Shown in pieces: positions 21,459-29,226 of a stretch of DNA of 34,509 nucleotides. Position numbers and translations under genes: made by a program. The notes beneath the pieces were generated by a model, which saw only the letters and a list, made by a program, of their open reading frames with translations, was not told the origin of the DNA and ran no database searches. This DNA is from DAOQTX01 sp035340715. Its GTDB lineage: Bacteria; Bacteroidota; Bacteroidia; AKYH767-A; OLB10. The stretch spans positions 1 through 34,509 of the forward strand of contig DAOQTX010000028.1 of the NCBI GenBank assembly GCA_035340715.1, in the 5' to 3' direction. The first letter of the stretch is position 1. Each line of letters starts with the position of its first letter.

Positions 21459-24105
21459 GAGAAATCTATTTTCACTTTTTCTATGTGTACTCAGTGTACT
21501 ATTTTCTGTTTCATCCAATGCCACAGTGTACTATTCATCCAACTCAGGCGGTAATTGGAATCAATCAACAACCTGGTCAACCTTAGCATTCGGAAGTCCT
21601 GTTAATACCGGAACATTTCCAAATAGTTCAGATACGGCACTGATAGCTGATGGTCATGTAATATTCATTACCCACAATGCCAAGTGTGCATTCCTAATGA
21701 TCGGTCAAGGTGTATCAGGTTCTGTTGAATTTGCCGCAGATGCACCGCACACCATGAATATTTCAGGCTCTTTGGTTATCTCTAATGGTGCCAACTTAAG
21801 CTATATAGGCAATGCATCTATTCAACACGTTTTAAAAATTTCTGGAAGTATATCAAATATGGGAATGATGGATTTATTCTCCGATGCCAACGATTATGTG
21901 GATTTATCGCTATATGGTCCTTCGGATGCTGTTATCTCCGGTTCGGGTGCGTGGCAGTTCAACAATGTTGATATGAACAAAGGTGGCAAGACATATCGAT
22001 TGGAAATTCAAAGCTGCTCCTTTTTAAGTGCTGCTCCTCCCGCCTCTTCAACTCCAAATCTTACCTTAAGTAAAGGTACTTTCGTTTATAACAATCCGGG
22101 ATCATGCATATGGTCCGATCCTTTGACTTCTTCTTTTACAATTAACAATAAAGTAGTTTTAGAAATAGCTCAAGGTACCTTGCAAATGCTAACCAATGGT
22201 GATCGAGTTTTAAACTATGGCAAAATTTATTTGAATGGTGGAAATTTAGATATCTGTAACCCTTTGAGCGGTACAGAGGGTATTATTAATATTTATGCCG
22301 GAGGATCTCCTTATCCCGAACTTGAGGTAGATGCAGGGATATTAAATTTATATGGCGGTTTTAGTGTTGCCGATACCGGTGTACATCCAGTTAAGTTCAA
22401 ACTACGTAATGGAATCATCAATATCAATGGAGGAGTCATTGGAACAAGTCTTCACCCTTTTAGAATAAAAGATTTTGTTGATAGTCGATTTGTTATGACA
22501 GGAGGGCAACTGAACATTTTACGTCCTTCGAATAACCCAACTTATTCGGACTTTGTAATGGGAGGTTCAAATACCATCTACAATGTTCCGGGAGGACAAA
22601 TTGTCTTTGGAAATCCATCCACTGCTTTCGATTTCGATTTTGAGCCCAATATCTTTTCAACCATTCCCAATGTAAAATTAGAAGGAGCATCTGGCACATC
22701 GTTAATTCCAAGTAATGGAAATCCAGTCGAAATGAGAAGTTTGATGATTTTGAATGGATGTTCTTATGATGTAAGTTATAATGGATTGAACAGCGGAAGC
22801 ACTAATTTGACTTTAAATAATATAGCCGATGGTATATATGCATTATATAATGAAGGAACTTTTCTAGAAAGAACAGCTACAGTTTCTTTAACCGGCTACA
22901 TGCGACAAACCATACATAATCAAGCGGGTGATAATACATTCAATAATTTAACCATTAATAATGGTGGAGGTGTTGAATTAAGCAATAATCTTTATGTAAA
23001 TGGAATTTTAAACTTGCAATCAGGAGTTATTTACTCGAATGCAGGAAACGAATTGATTATGAATGCAGGATCCTCCATAGGTATGGTAAGTGATTTAAGC
23101 TATGTGGAAGGACCGGTTCGGAAATTAGGAAACACCTCATTTACTTTTCCTGTGGGTGGAAATAGCATGTATCGTCCGATTTCCATCAGTAGTCCTTCAC
23201 TTATAACTGATGCATTTACGGCTACATATTTTGGTTCTGACCCTGATCCTCTGTATAGCCGTTCAAGCCTTGATCTTGGATTGAATCATGTAAGCAGTCT
23301 TGAGTGGTGGGAACTTGATCAAACTGCCGGAAGTAGTTCTGTTTCAGTTACTCTCAGTTGGAACCCTAATAGTGTAGTAGATAGTTTACCATTTTTAAGA
23401 GTTTCGCATTGGAATGGTTCCGCATGGATGGACGAAGGTCAAGGATCTGTTACAGGTGATATCATGAATGGAACTTTGACATCAAGTAGTACAATTGGCT
23501 CTTTTAGTCCTTTCACTTTAGGAAGTTCAAATGGCAGGAATCCCTTACCGGTTAACTTTATTGGATTCAAAGCCACCAAACAAAATGCATCTGTATTGTT
23601 AGAATGGCAAACAGCTTCGGAAACGAATAATGATTATTTTGATATTGAGAGAAGTAATGATGGAATAAACTTTAGTCATTTAACACGTATTAGTGGAAGT
23701 GGTACCACAACGATTGCCCAAAACTACAGCACCCTTGATGCACAACCATTCCCAGCTCGTACTGTTTATCGATTAACACAAACCGACTTTAATGGTTCTA
23801 CAGAACTATTGGGTTATGCAATTGCCGATTTTAGAAACTTTAGCACATTTGTTTCGCCAAACCCTGCCACCAACACAAATCGAATAACTATTACAAGCGA
23901 CTCCGAGTTTTCGGGCATGTATGAAATAAAACTAAGTGATGTTTTTGGTAGAGTAATTCACATTCATAACCAATACATTCAATCCGGGAATGATATAACG
24001 CTTGATTTGTCTAAGATTGATAATCTTGGAAGCGGATTGTATCAATTGATAATAAGCGATCAATTTAATAATGGCAGCCATCAGCTTTTGATGGTCAATA
24101 AATAA
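21457..24105 (+). CDS. T9SS-sorted extracellular protein, architectural paralog of the 7371 gene
   Basis: The 882-residue product has a signal peptide (MRNLFSLFLCVLSVLFSVSSNA) and then SGGNWNQSTTWST, the same motif type as GNWTNVAIWES in the other cargo protein. A parallel beta-like stretch of short N/G-rich repeats spans ~80-520. The module YVEGPVRKLG / FTFPVGGNSMYRPI follows, then SLEWWELDQTAG, the LPVNFIGFKATK domain with FDIERSNDG and YRLTQTDFNGS, and a C-terminal T9SS sorting domain (ATNTNRITI, IKLSDVFGRVIHIHNQ, SGLYQLIISD). It should be secreted and placed on the surface. It lacks the Cys-rich insert of the paralog. No enzymatic motif was recognised. A clear terminator follows 25 bp downstream. 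Confidence 0.85.
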   Translation: MRNLFSLFLCVLSVLFSVSSNATVYYSSNSGGNWNQSTTWSTLAFGSPVNTGTFPNSSDTALIADGHVIFITHNAKCAFLMIGQGVSGSVEFAADAPHTMNISGSLVISNGANLSYIGNASIQHVLKISGSISNMGMMDLFSDANDYVDLSLYGPSDAVISGSGAWQFNNVDMNKGGKTYRLEIQSCSFLSAAPPASSTPNLTLSKGTFVYNNPGSCIWSDPLTSSFTINNKVVLEIAQGTLQMLTNGDRVLNYGKIYLNGGNLDICNPLSGTEGIINIYAGGSPYPELEVDAGILNLYGGFSVADTGVHPVKFKLRNGIININGGVIGTSLHPFRIKDFVDSRFVMTGGQLNILRPSNNPTYSDFVMGGSNTIYNVPGGQIVFGNPSTAFDFDFEPNIFSTIPNVKLEGASGTSLIPSNGNPVEMRSLMILNGCSYDVSYNGLNSGSTNLTLNNIADGIYALYNEGTFLERTATVSLTGYMRQTIHNQAGDNTFNNLTINNGGGVELSNNLYVNGILNLQSGVIYSNAGNELIMNAGSSIGMVSDLSYVEGPVRKLGNTSFTFPVGGNSMYRPISISSPSLITDAFTATYFGSDPDPLYSRSSLDLGLNHVSSLEWWELDQTAGSSSVSVTLSWNPNSVVDSLPFLRVSHWNGSAWMDEGQGSVTGDIMNGTLTSSSTIGSFSPFTLGSSNGRNPLPVNFIGFKATKQNASVLLEWQTASETNNDYFDIERSNDGINFSHLTRISGSGTTTIAQNYSTLDAQPFPARTVYRLTQTDFNGSTELLGYAIADFRNFSTFVSPNPATNTNRITITSDSEFSGMYEIKLSDVFGRVIHIHNQYIQSGNDITLDLSKIDNLGSGLYQLIISDQFNNGSHQLLMVNK

Positions 24106-24130
24106 GCTATCGTAAAAAATTCCTACATTG

Positions 24131-24152
24131 AAAGCCCCATAATCGGGGCTTT
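24131..24152 (+). terminator. Intrinsic terminator after the second T9SS gene
   Basis: AAAGCCCC (24131-24138) and GGGGCTTT (24145-24152) form an 8-bp stem with a 6-nt loop, followed by one more T (24153). It lies 25 bp after the T9SS stop codon. The next gene's ATG starts at 24154, 1 nt past the stem. Confidence 0.75.
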
Positions 24153-24153
24153 T

Positions 24154-24582
24154 ATGTTTACTGTAATTCAAATAGAGAATCATTCGGAACTATTGGAAGA
24201 CGCATTTTCCATAAGGCGAATTGTTTTTGTTGACGAGCAAAAAGTAAGTCGTGAAGAGGAATTTGATAATCTTGATGATGTTTCGAATCAATATTTAGTT
24301 CGTGATAATGATGAATCAATAGGCACAGCTCGATGGCGGCAAACTGAGAAGGGTATAAAACTCGAACGCTTTGCGGTTTTGCTACCGTATAGAAATAAAG
24401 GAGCAGGAGACGCAATTTTGAAAAGAATTTTAGCCGATGTAATTCCATTGGAGCAAGTGATCTACCTTCACGCTCAAGAAGCTGCCGTTCGATTTTATCA
24501 GAGAAATGGTTTTAGCATTGTAGGTGACCGGTTCTTCGAAGCAAATATTCCTCATTTCAAAATGATCTACGCTCATTCATAA
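24154..24582 (+). CDS. GNAT family N-acetyltransferase
   Basis: The 142-residue protein fits the GNAT fold of the YjcF/ElaA-like small subgroup. It begins FTVIQIENHSELLEDAFSIRR and continues VFVDEQKVSREEEFD, and ARWRQTEKGIKLERFAVLLPYRNKGAG carries the acetyl-CoA motif R-N-K-G-A-G (80-85). HAQEAAVRFYQRNGF is the C-terminal helix and strand. It would transfer acetyl from acetyl-CoA to an unknown amine. The ATG at 24154 gives the N-terminus expected for the family even though it abuts the terminator stem. The MATE gene follows 29 bp later and may be co-transcribed. Confidence 0.88.
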   Translation: MFTVIQIENHSELLEDAFSIRRIVFVDEQKVSREEEFDNLDDVSNQYLVRDNDESIGTARWRQTEKGIKLERFAVLLPYRNKGAGDAILKRILADVIPLEQVIYLHAQEAAVRFYQRNGFSIVGDRFFEANIPHFKMIYAHS

Positions 24583-24611
24583 CAAAATAGTTCTCGCTAC
24601 TAAACAATGTT

Positions 24612-25940
24612 ATGCAAATAGGATCATCATATAGTGACATTCTAAAAGTTGCCTTTCCCATCATAGTTGCCTCATTGGTGCATACCATAATTGGCATTAC
24701 GGATATTATTTTTCTTGGAAACTTAGGAGATGTTCAATTGGGCGCTGCTTCATTAGGCATGCTGTTTTATTTTGTTATTTATATGATTGGAGTTGGATTA
24801 GGCACTGGTTATCAAATTAGCATTGCAAGACGATCCGGAGAAGGGAATCACTCAAGTATTGGACTTATTCACGACAGTGGTTGGTTGGTTTTTGCTCTAT
24901 ATGCCATCGTAGGATTTTTAATTCTAGTTCTTTCATCGTTTTATCTAATGCCACTGCTCATAGATGATGAGGAACTTTCTTCATTATCATTAGAATACAT
25001 TTTCCACAGAAGTTGGGGAATATTTTTTGCAACAGCCATAATTGTCTACCGATCATTTTATACCGGAATTGCGAGAACAAACATTATCACTTATGCAAGT
25101 TTGATTATGGCTTTATCCAATATCGCTCTTAATTATGTATTGATCTACGGATTCTACGGTTTTCCAGCATGGGGAGTTAAAGGAGCCGCTATTGCATCCA
25201 ATATTTCGGAACTTTTAGCAGCGGCAATATTTTTTTGTTATACCCTACTTAGAAAAAACAACAGCAAGTACAAGCTGTTTGCATTTTCTAATATGAAACG
25301 CGAAATCAATTTACAACTCCTATCTCTTTCATCACCGGTTATCATTCAAAATGTTTTATCCATGGGTTCTTGGTTTATATTCTTTCTTCTCATAGAAAAA
25401 TTAGGGAGTTTGGAGTTGGCAATATCTAATGTAGTCAGAAGCATATACATGATTGCAATGGTTCCTGTATGGGGTTTTGCTCTAGCAGCCAATAGTATGG
25501 TTAGCAATCTATTGGGACAAAACTTAAAAAGCCAAGTTTTTATATTAATCAGGAAAACAGCAATCGTAAGTTTCGCAATCACTTCTATTTTAATTCTACT
25601 CTCTTTATATTTTGACCGACAATTATTGTCGATAGCAACAAATAGTGAAAATGTTGTAGATGGAAGTATAACAATTCTACGGATTGTAGGATTGGCATCA
25701 ATTTGCATCAGCGTATCAAACGTTTTAATACTTTCTGTTTCTGGAACCGGAGCTACCAAAATGGCACTATTAATAGAGGTAATTTGTATTTCAATTTATT
25801 TGGGCTACTTATTTTATTGTCATACCACAAAAGCAGGTCTTAAAGCAATGTGGTACTCAGAGATTATTTATTGGATTTCAATTGGTCTGTTTTCATATAT
25901 GTATCTTCGCAGCGGAAAATGGTCCAACAAGACTATATAA
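24612..25940 (+). CDS. MATE family efflux transporter
   Basis: The 442-residue polytopic protein has about twelve hydrophobic segments in two similar halves, as in MATE/DinF antiporters: KVAFPIIVASLVHTIIGITD with FLGNLGDVQLGA in the first half, and SLSSPVIIQNVLSMGSWFIF in the second. It should export drugs or metabolites by Na+ or H+ antiport at the inner membrane. The length is typical. Its TAA shares one base with the ATG of the following lipoprotein gene (TAATG, 25938-25942), so the two are coupled. The substrate cannot be inferred. DinF-like and NorM-like branches are not distinguished here. Confidence 0.93.
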   Translation: MQIGSSYSDILKVAFPIIVASLVHTIIGITDIIFLGNLGDVQLGAASLGMLFYFVIYMIGVGLGTGYQISIARRSGEGNHSSIGLIHDSGWLVFALYAIVGFLILVLSSFYLMPLLIDDEELSSLSLEYIFHRSWGIFFATAIIVYRSFYTGIARTNIITYASLIMALSNIALNYVLIYGFYGFPAWGVKGAAIASNISELLAAAIFFCYTLLRKNNSKYKLFAFSNMKREINLQLLSLSSPVIIQNVLSMGSWFIFFLLIEKLGSLELAISNVVRSIYMIAMVPVWGFALAANSMVSNLLGQNLKSQVFILIRKTAIVSFAITSILILLSLYFDRQLLSIATNSENVVDGSITILRIVGLASICISVSNVLILSVSGTGATKMALLIEVICISIYLGYLFYCHTTKAGLKAMWYSEIIYWISIGLFSYMYLRSGKWSNKTI

Positions 25941-26284
25941 TGAAGCGACTCACTATTTATATATTTAGTCTATTTAGCTTTTGCATTGCTTGCAAAACAA
26001 CAAAGAGTATTGAACAAGAATCAACCGACTCTACTGAAACTAATGAGCAGATATCTTTTAACCCTAAATTGAAATCGGCAATTGTGATTGATAAAACGGG
26101 TTTAGATGGATGTAGCTTTTTGCTGCAACTGCCTGATAGTAGCTTTCTTGAAGCCGTTAATCTTGACGATCAATTTAAAGTAAATGGCTTAGAAGTATTT
26201 ATTTCATATAAGCCGGTTGAAATGATGAGTGTTTGTATGGCAGGCACCACCGTAGAATTGTTAACGATTGAATTGAGAAAATGA
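25940..26284 (+). CDS. Small predicted lipoprotein with conserved C-terminal domain
   Basis: I start at ATG 25940 (MKRLTIYIFSLFSFCIACK), not at the longer in-frame ATG at 25850 that lies inside the MATE gene. The 114-residue product has a short lipoprotein signal with a C-I-A-C lipobox-like end (Cys near residue 18), then a Ser/Thr/Glu linker. A ~75-residue domain follows, with LDGCSFLLQLPDSSFLEAVNL, VFISYKPVEMMSVCMAGTTVELL and TIELRK. The pair GCSF...SVCMAG, with one Cys in each, resembles small uncharacterised Bacteroidota lipoproteins. Function unknown; it would sit on the periplasmic or outer-membrane side. It overlaps fmt by 4 bp (ATGA, 26281-26284). Confidence 0.75.
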   Translation: MKRLTIYIFSLFSFCIACKTTKSIEQESTDSTETNEQISFNPKLKSAIVIDKTGLDGCSFLLQLPDSSFLEAVNLDDQFKVNGLEVFISYKPVEMMSVCMAGTTVELLTIELRK

Positions 26285-27246
26285 AAGTCATTTTTTACGG
26301 CACACCTGATTTTGCGGTCGATTCATTAAGTGCTATAATCGGAGCTGGCCATGAGGTTTTGGCTGTTGTGACTGCACCTGATCGTGCAGCCGGAAGAGGG
26401 AGAAAATTGAAGCAATCGCCTGTAAAAGATTTTGCAATAAGTAGAGGATTAAAAATCCTTCAACCTCTTAATCTTAAGGATAGTGATTTTATTCAAACCA
26501 TTACTGAAATGGATCCTGAAATGCAGATTGTTGTTGCGTTTAGAATGATGCCTCAAGTATTATGGAGTATTCCTCAAAAAGGAACCATCAACTTGCATGC
26601 ATCACTACTACCCAATTACAGAGGCGCTGCTCCTATCAACCATGCTATTATCAATGGTGAAACTGAATCGGGATTAACTACATTTTATATCAATGAAGTA
26701 ATTGATACAGGTGACATACTTTTTCAAGATAAAGTAAGTATTGAAGAGCAAGATACTTTTGAAACTCTGCACGATAGAATGAAAGTTATTGGTGCCAATC
26801 TGTTAGTAAGTACCATTCAAAAAATTGAATCTGGAGCTGTGATACGGAAGTCACAATCGGAATTGCTTAAAGCTGATTTAGAACAGGAATGGCGTATAGC
26901 ACCAAAAATCAATAAAGAATTTTGTCGCATCGATTGGCATCAAGAAAGTGCTAAGGTTTATGACCATATCAGAGGTTTGAGCCCTTACCCTAGTGCCTAC
27001 TCAATTTTAAAAAATCCCGATTCAAGCACTACCAATATCAAAATTTACTCTTCAGAAAAAACAGAAATTGAAGTTGGAAACCAAAAGCCTGGAACAATTC
27101 AATTATTAAATAAGACGAACATCGGGGTAGCTTGTAAAGACTTCTTTCTGAACATAAAATCACTAAAGCCGGAAGGTAAAAACTTGATGGAAGCAAAAGA
27201 TTTTATAAACGGATACAATGTTGATGAAACGTATTCGATGATCTGA
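26281..27246 (+). CDS. fmt: Methionyl-tRNA formyltransferase
   Basis: The 321-residue enzyme formylates initiator Met-tRNA using 10-formyl-tetrahydrofolate. The N-terminal formyltransferase domain begins MKVIFYGTPDFAVDSL and contains the active-site region INLHASLLPNYRGAAPI (N104, H106) and VIDTGDI (D142). The C-terminal OB-like domain for tRNA starts near residue 205 (EWRIAPKINKEFCRIDW, RGLSPYPSAYS). The length is normal. It overlaps the lipoprotein gene by 4 bp, and the sirtuin gene follows after 34 bp. Confidence 0.96.
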   Translation: MKVIFYGTPDFAVDSLSAIIGAGHEVLAVVTAPDRAAGRGRKLKQSPVKDFAISRGLKILQPLNLKDSDFIQTITEMDPEMQIVVAFRMMPQVLWSIPQKGTINLHASLLPNYRGAAPINHAIINGETESGLTTFYINEVIDTGDILFQDKVSIEEQDTFETLHDRMKVIGANLLVSTIQKIESGAVIRKSQSELLKADLEQEWRIAPKINKEFCRIDWHQESAKVYDHIRGLSPYPSAYSILKNPDSSTTNIKIYSSEKTEIEVGNQKPGTIQLLNKTNIGVACKDFFLNIKSLKPEGKNLMEAKDFINGYNVDETYSMI

Positions 27247-27265
27247 AACTTGTTTGAACGATCAC

Positions 27266-27273
27266 TAATTTTG
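27266..27273 (+). promoter_or_regulatory. -7 promoter element just before the sirtuin gene
   Basis: TAATTTTG matches TAnnTTTG exactly and ends 7 nt before the ATG at 27281. A -33 element at normal spacing is not evident. If used, the mRNA would have almost no leader. Confidence 0.4.
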
Positions 27274-27280
27274 CACCGAT

Positions 27281-27970
27281 ATGAAGAAAGTGGTGGTTTT
27301 TAGTGGTGCTGGAATGAGCGCAGAAAGTGGCTTGAAAACTTTCAGAGATAGCGATGGCTTATGGGAAAACTATTCTATTGAAGATGTTGCGACACCACAA
27401 GCATTTGCTAATAATCCGGAACTTGTTTTGCGATTTTATAATGAGCGAAGACAACAAATACGTTCTGCCAAACCTAATCCAGGTCATTTGGCTCTGGTTC
27501 AGCTTGAAGAGAAATATAACGTTGAAATCATCACACAAAATATTGACGATTTGCATGAAAGAGCAGGATCGAAAAACGTTCTACACTTGCATGGAGAAAT
27601 TCTTAAAGCCAGAAGCAGTGCTCCGAGTGAATCTATATATCATTTAGGAAATAAGGATATACAATGGGGTGATGTATGTGAACAAGGATTTCAATTGCGA
27701 CCACATATTGTATGGTTCGGTGAGATGGTTCCAATGTTGGAGCACGCTATAATGAAAGTACAAATGGCGGATATACTACTTATCATTGGCACTTCATTAC
27801 AAGTTTATCCGGCCGCGAGTCTTATTCATTATGTACCTTCTAATTGTAAAATATTTTATATCGATCCAAATCCCGCATCTGTTACTGGAATAGAAAATAT
27901 TAATGTCATTCAAGAAGCGGCTTCCACTGGAATACAAAAATGTGTTTCAATCTTAAATAGTGAATCATGA
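27281..27970 (+). CDS. cobB: Sirtuin-type NAD-dependent protein deacylase
   Basis: The 229-residue protein follows the CobB pattern: GAGMSAESGLKTFRD (NAD binding), TQNIDDLHERAG, the catalytic histidine in HLHGE (H104), RPHIVWFGEMVP and GTSLQVYPAASL. Y53 and R56 in FYNERR match the Tyr-x-x-Arg pair of SIRT5/CobB, which favours removal of succinyl and other acidic acyl groups. The small zinc module between residues 110 and 140 has one cysteine (C133) in place of four, so structural zinc is probably lost; I believe this variant also occurs in other Bacteroidota. It overlaps the next gene by 4 bp (ATGA, 27967-27970). Confidence 0.93.
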   Translation: MKKVVVFSGAGMSAESGLKTFRDSDGLWENYSIEDVATPQAFANNPELVLRFYNERRQQIRSAKPNPGHLALVQLEEKYNVEIITQNIDDLHERAGSKNVLHLHGEILKARSSAPSESIYHLGNKDIQWGDVCEQGFQLRPHIVWFGEMVPMLEHAIMKVQMADILLIIGTSLQVYPAASLIHYVPSNCKIFYIDPNPASVTGIENINVIQEAASTGIQKCVSILNSES

Positions 27971-28554
27971 GCACCGAGTTTTTACAAAGTGATTTCTTTA
28001 ACTGGATTGTATTACCCTTGCTCATTTTTGCTAGCCGCACTATTGATGTAACCTTAGGTACTTTGCGCAACATCTTTGTATTTAGAAATCTAAAAAAGAT
28101 TGCACCCATATTGGGCTTCTTTGAAGTATTGATTTGGTTAATAGCCATCAGTCAGATTATGAAAAATCTTAATAATGCTGCATGTTATTTTGCATGGGCA
28201 GGCGGTTACGCTAGTGGAATGATAGTTGGAATGTATATCGAGAATCGCCTTGCATTAGGATTGCAAATGGTTAGAATTATAACACATCAACCCACTGAAA
28301 GTATCTTGGATGAACTAAAAAGTCGTAGTATTGGTTTAACGATTGTCGATGGACAAGGATCGGTGGGACCCGTAAAAATTCTGTTCACAGTTATAAAAAG
28401 AAAAAGCGCAAAAGAATTTCTTGCCATCATACAAAAACATTTACCTGATGCTTTTTTCAGCATTGAAGATGTTCGTGAAGCCGGACATGGCTCATTAAAT
28501 CCTGACGTCTCATTCACAGGTCGATCCTCATTTCCGATTCGAAAAGGCAAGTGA
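27967..28554 (+). CDS. UPF0316 (DUF5698/DUF2179) membrane protein
   Basis: The 195-residue protein has three membrane segments in the first ~110 residues (NWIVLPLLIFASRTIDVTLG, FFEVLIWLIAISQIM, YFAWAGGYASGMIVGMYI). A cytoplasmic ferredoxin-like DUF2179 domain follows (QPTESILDELKSRSIGLTIVDG, KILFTVIKRKSAKEFLAII, FSIEDVREA). The RTIDVTLGTLRNIFVFRN stretch is the UPF0316 signature. The function of the family is unknown; the cytosolic domain is found in bacterial membrane proteins and may bind a small ligand. Its translation is probably coupled to the sirtuin gene by the ATGA overlap. Confidence 0.9.
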   Translation: MSTEFLQSDFFNWIVLPLLIFASRTIDVTLGTLRNIFVFRNLKKIAPILGFFEVLIWLIAISQIMKNLNNAACYFAWAGGYASGMIVGMYIENRLALGLQMVRIITHQPTESILDELKSRSIGLTIVDGQGSVGPVKILFTVIKRKSAKEFLAIIQKHLPDAFFSIEDVREAGHGSLNPDVSFTGRSSFPIRKGK

Positions 28555-28582
28555 ATCTCTTTTACTTTAAGTTGCTAATAAG

Positions 28583-28590
28583 TAACTTTG
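28583..28590 (+). promoter_or_regulatory. -7 promoter element before the subunit III-like gene
   Basis: TAACTTTG is a perfect TAnnTTTG and ends 6 nt before the ATG at 28597. I find no -33 TTTG at normal spacing. Use of this element would give a nearly leaderless mRNA. Confidence 0.35.
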
Positions 28591-28596
28591 GTAGTG

Positions 28597-29226
28597 ATGA
28601 ATGGGCCAAAAGTAAAACCAGATCTGAGTCAAGTTTTTGTTTCAAGTGAAGCGAAGAGTAAATACCCAAAGCTTACTACCCTATTCTTCTTACTATTAAG
28701 CAGCAGCATAACGGTACTATGCGTTTTATTTTTGTATTTAATATCGATTCATTACACCGTTCATACATCAGAGATTCAGATTCCAAAATTGTTTTTTACC
28801 GCAAGTGTTTATACCATGATGCTCAGTTTACTTTCTGAAAAGTCTATCGATTACTTTAAGAATGATCGCAAAACCTCACTTTTGGCATCGACTTTACTTA
28901 CGACATTATTTTCTCTTTTATTCATTATTACCACTGCCTTTTGCTTTGCCCATTATATAGAGCATTCCATTTCCTTTCAAGACCAATTGCAGTTGTATTA
29001 TTTGTTTGTTTTTACCGCTTTTGTCGGATTGCATATTTTAGGATATGTGCTTCATTCTGTTCAACTATTGAATCGGTTGGCTAAAGTATTCAACGACAAG
29101 GTTGGAACTTTACTTTATTTCAGTGATGAATCCATTTTAGAGAACTTACGATTAAGTAAATATTTTTGTCACTATGTTAATGTGATTTGGCTTATCGGAT
29201 TCTATCTTATGGTTTTCACGATGTAA
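28597..29226 (+). CDS. Heme-copper oxidase subunit III-like membrane protein (orphan)
   Basis: I start at ATG 28597; an earlier in-frame TTG at 28588 overlaps the -7 element. The 209-residue product has five membrane segments, as in quinol-oxidase-type subunit III. Resemblances by eye are ASVYTMMLSLLSEKSID to the NTxxLLxSSxT segment, TAFCFAHYIEHS to the Q-A-x-E-Y/W-x-H segment, AFVGLHILGYVLH to the G-x-H-x-x-H segment, and CHYVNVIWLIGFYLMVF to the closing WHFVDxxWxxLF. The subunit III of cytochrome oxidases helps proton uptake and stability and has no cofactor. No subunit I or II gene is nearby, so it either serves a complex encoded elsewhere or has another role. Confidence 0.65.
   Translation: MNGPKVKPDLSQVFVSSEAKSKYPKLTTLFFLLLSSSITVLCVLFLYLISIHYTVHTSEIQIPKLFFTASVYTMMLSLLSEKSIDYFKNDRKTSLLASTLLTTLFSLLFIITTAFCFAHYIEHSISFQDQLQLYYLFVFTAFVGLHILGYVLHSVQLLNRLAKVFNDKVGTLLYFSDESILENLRLSKYFCHYVNVIWLIGFYLMVFTM

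Noticed and set aside
25346..25759. 137-residue minus-strand ORF inside the MATE gene
   Set aside because: Antisense of membrane segments gives open frames easily; no recognisable protein pattern.
25850..25939. 30-residue N-terminal extension of the small lipoprotein gene
   Set aside because: It lies inside the end of the MATE gene, and the later ATG at 25940 gives the lipoprotein signal and a TAATG junction.
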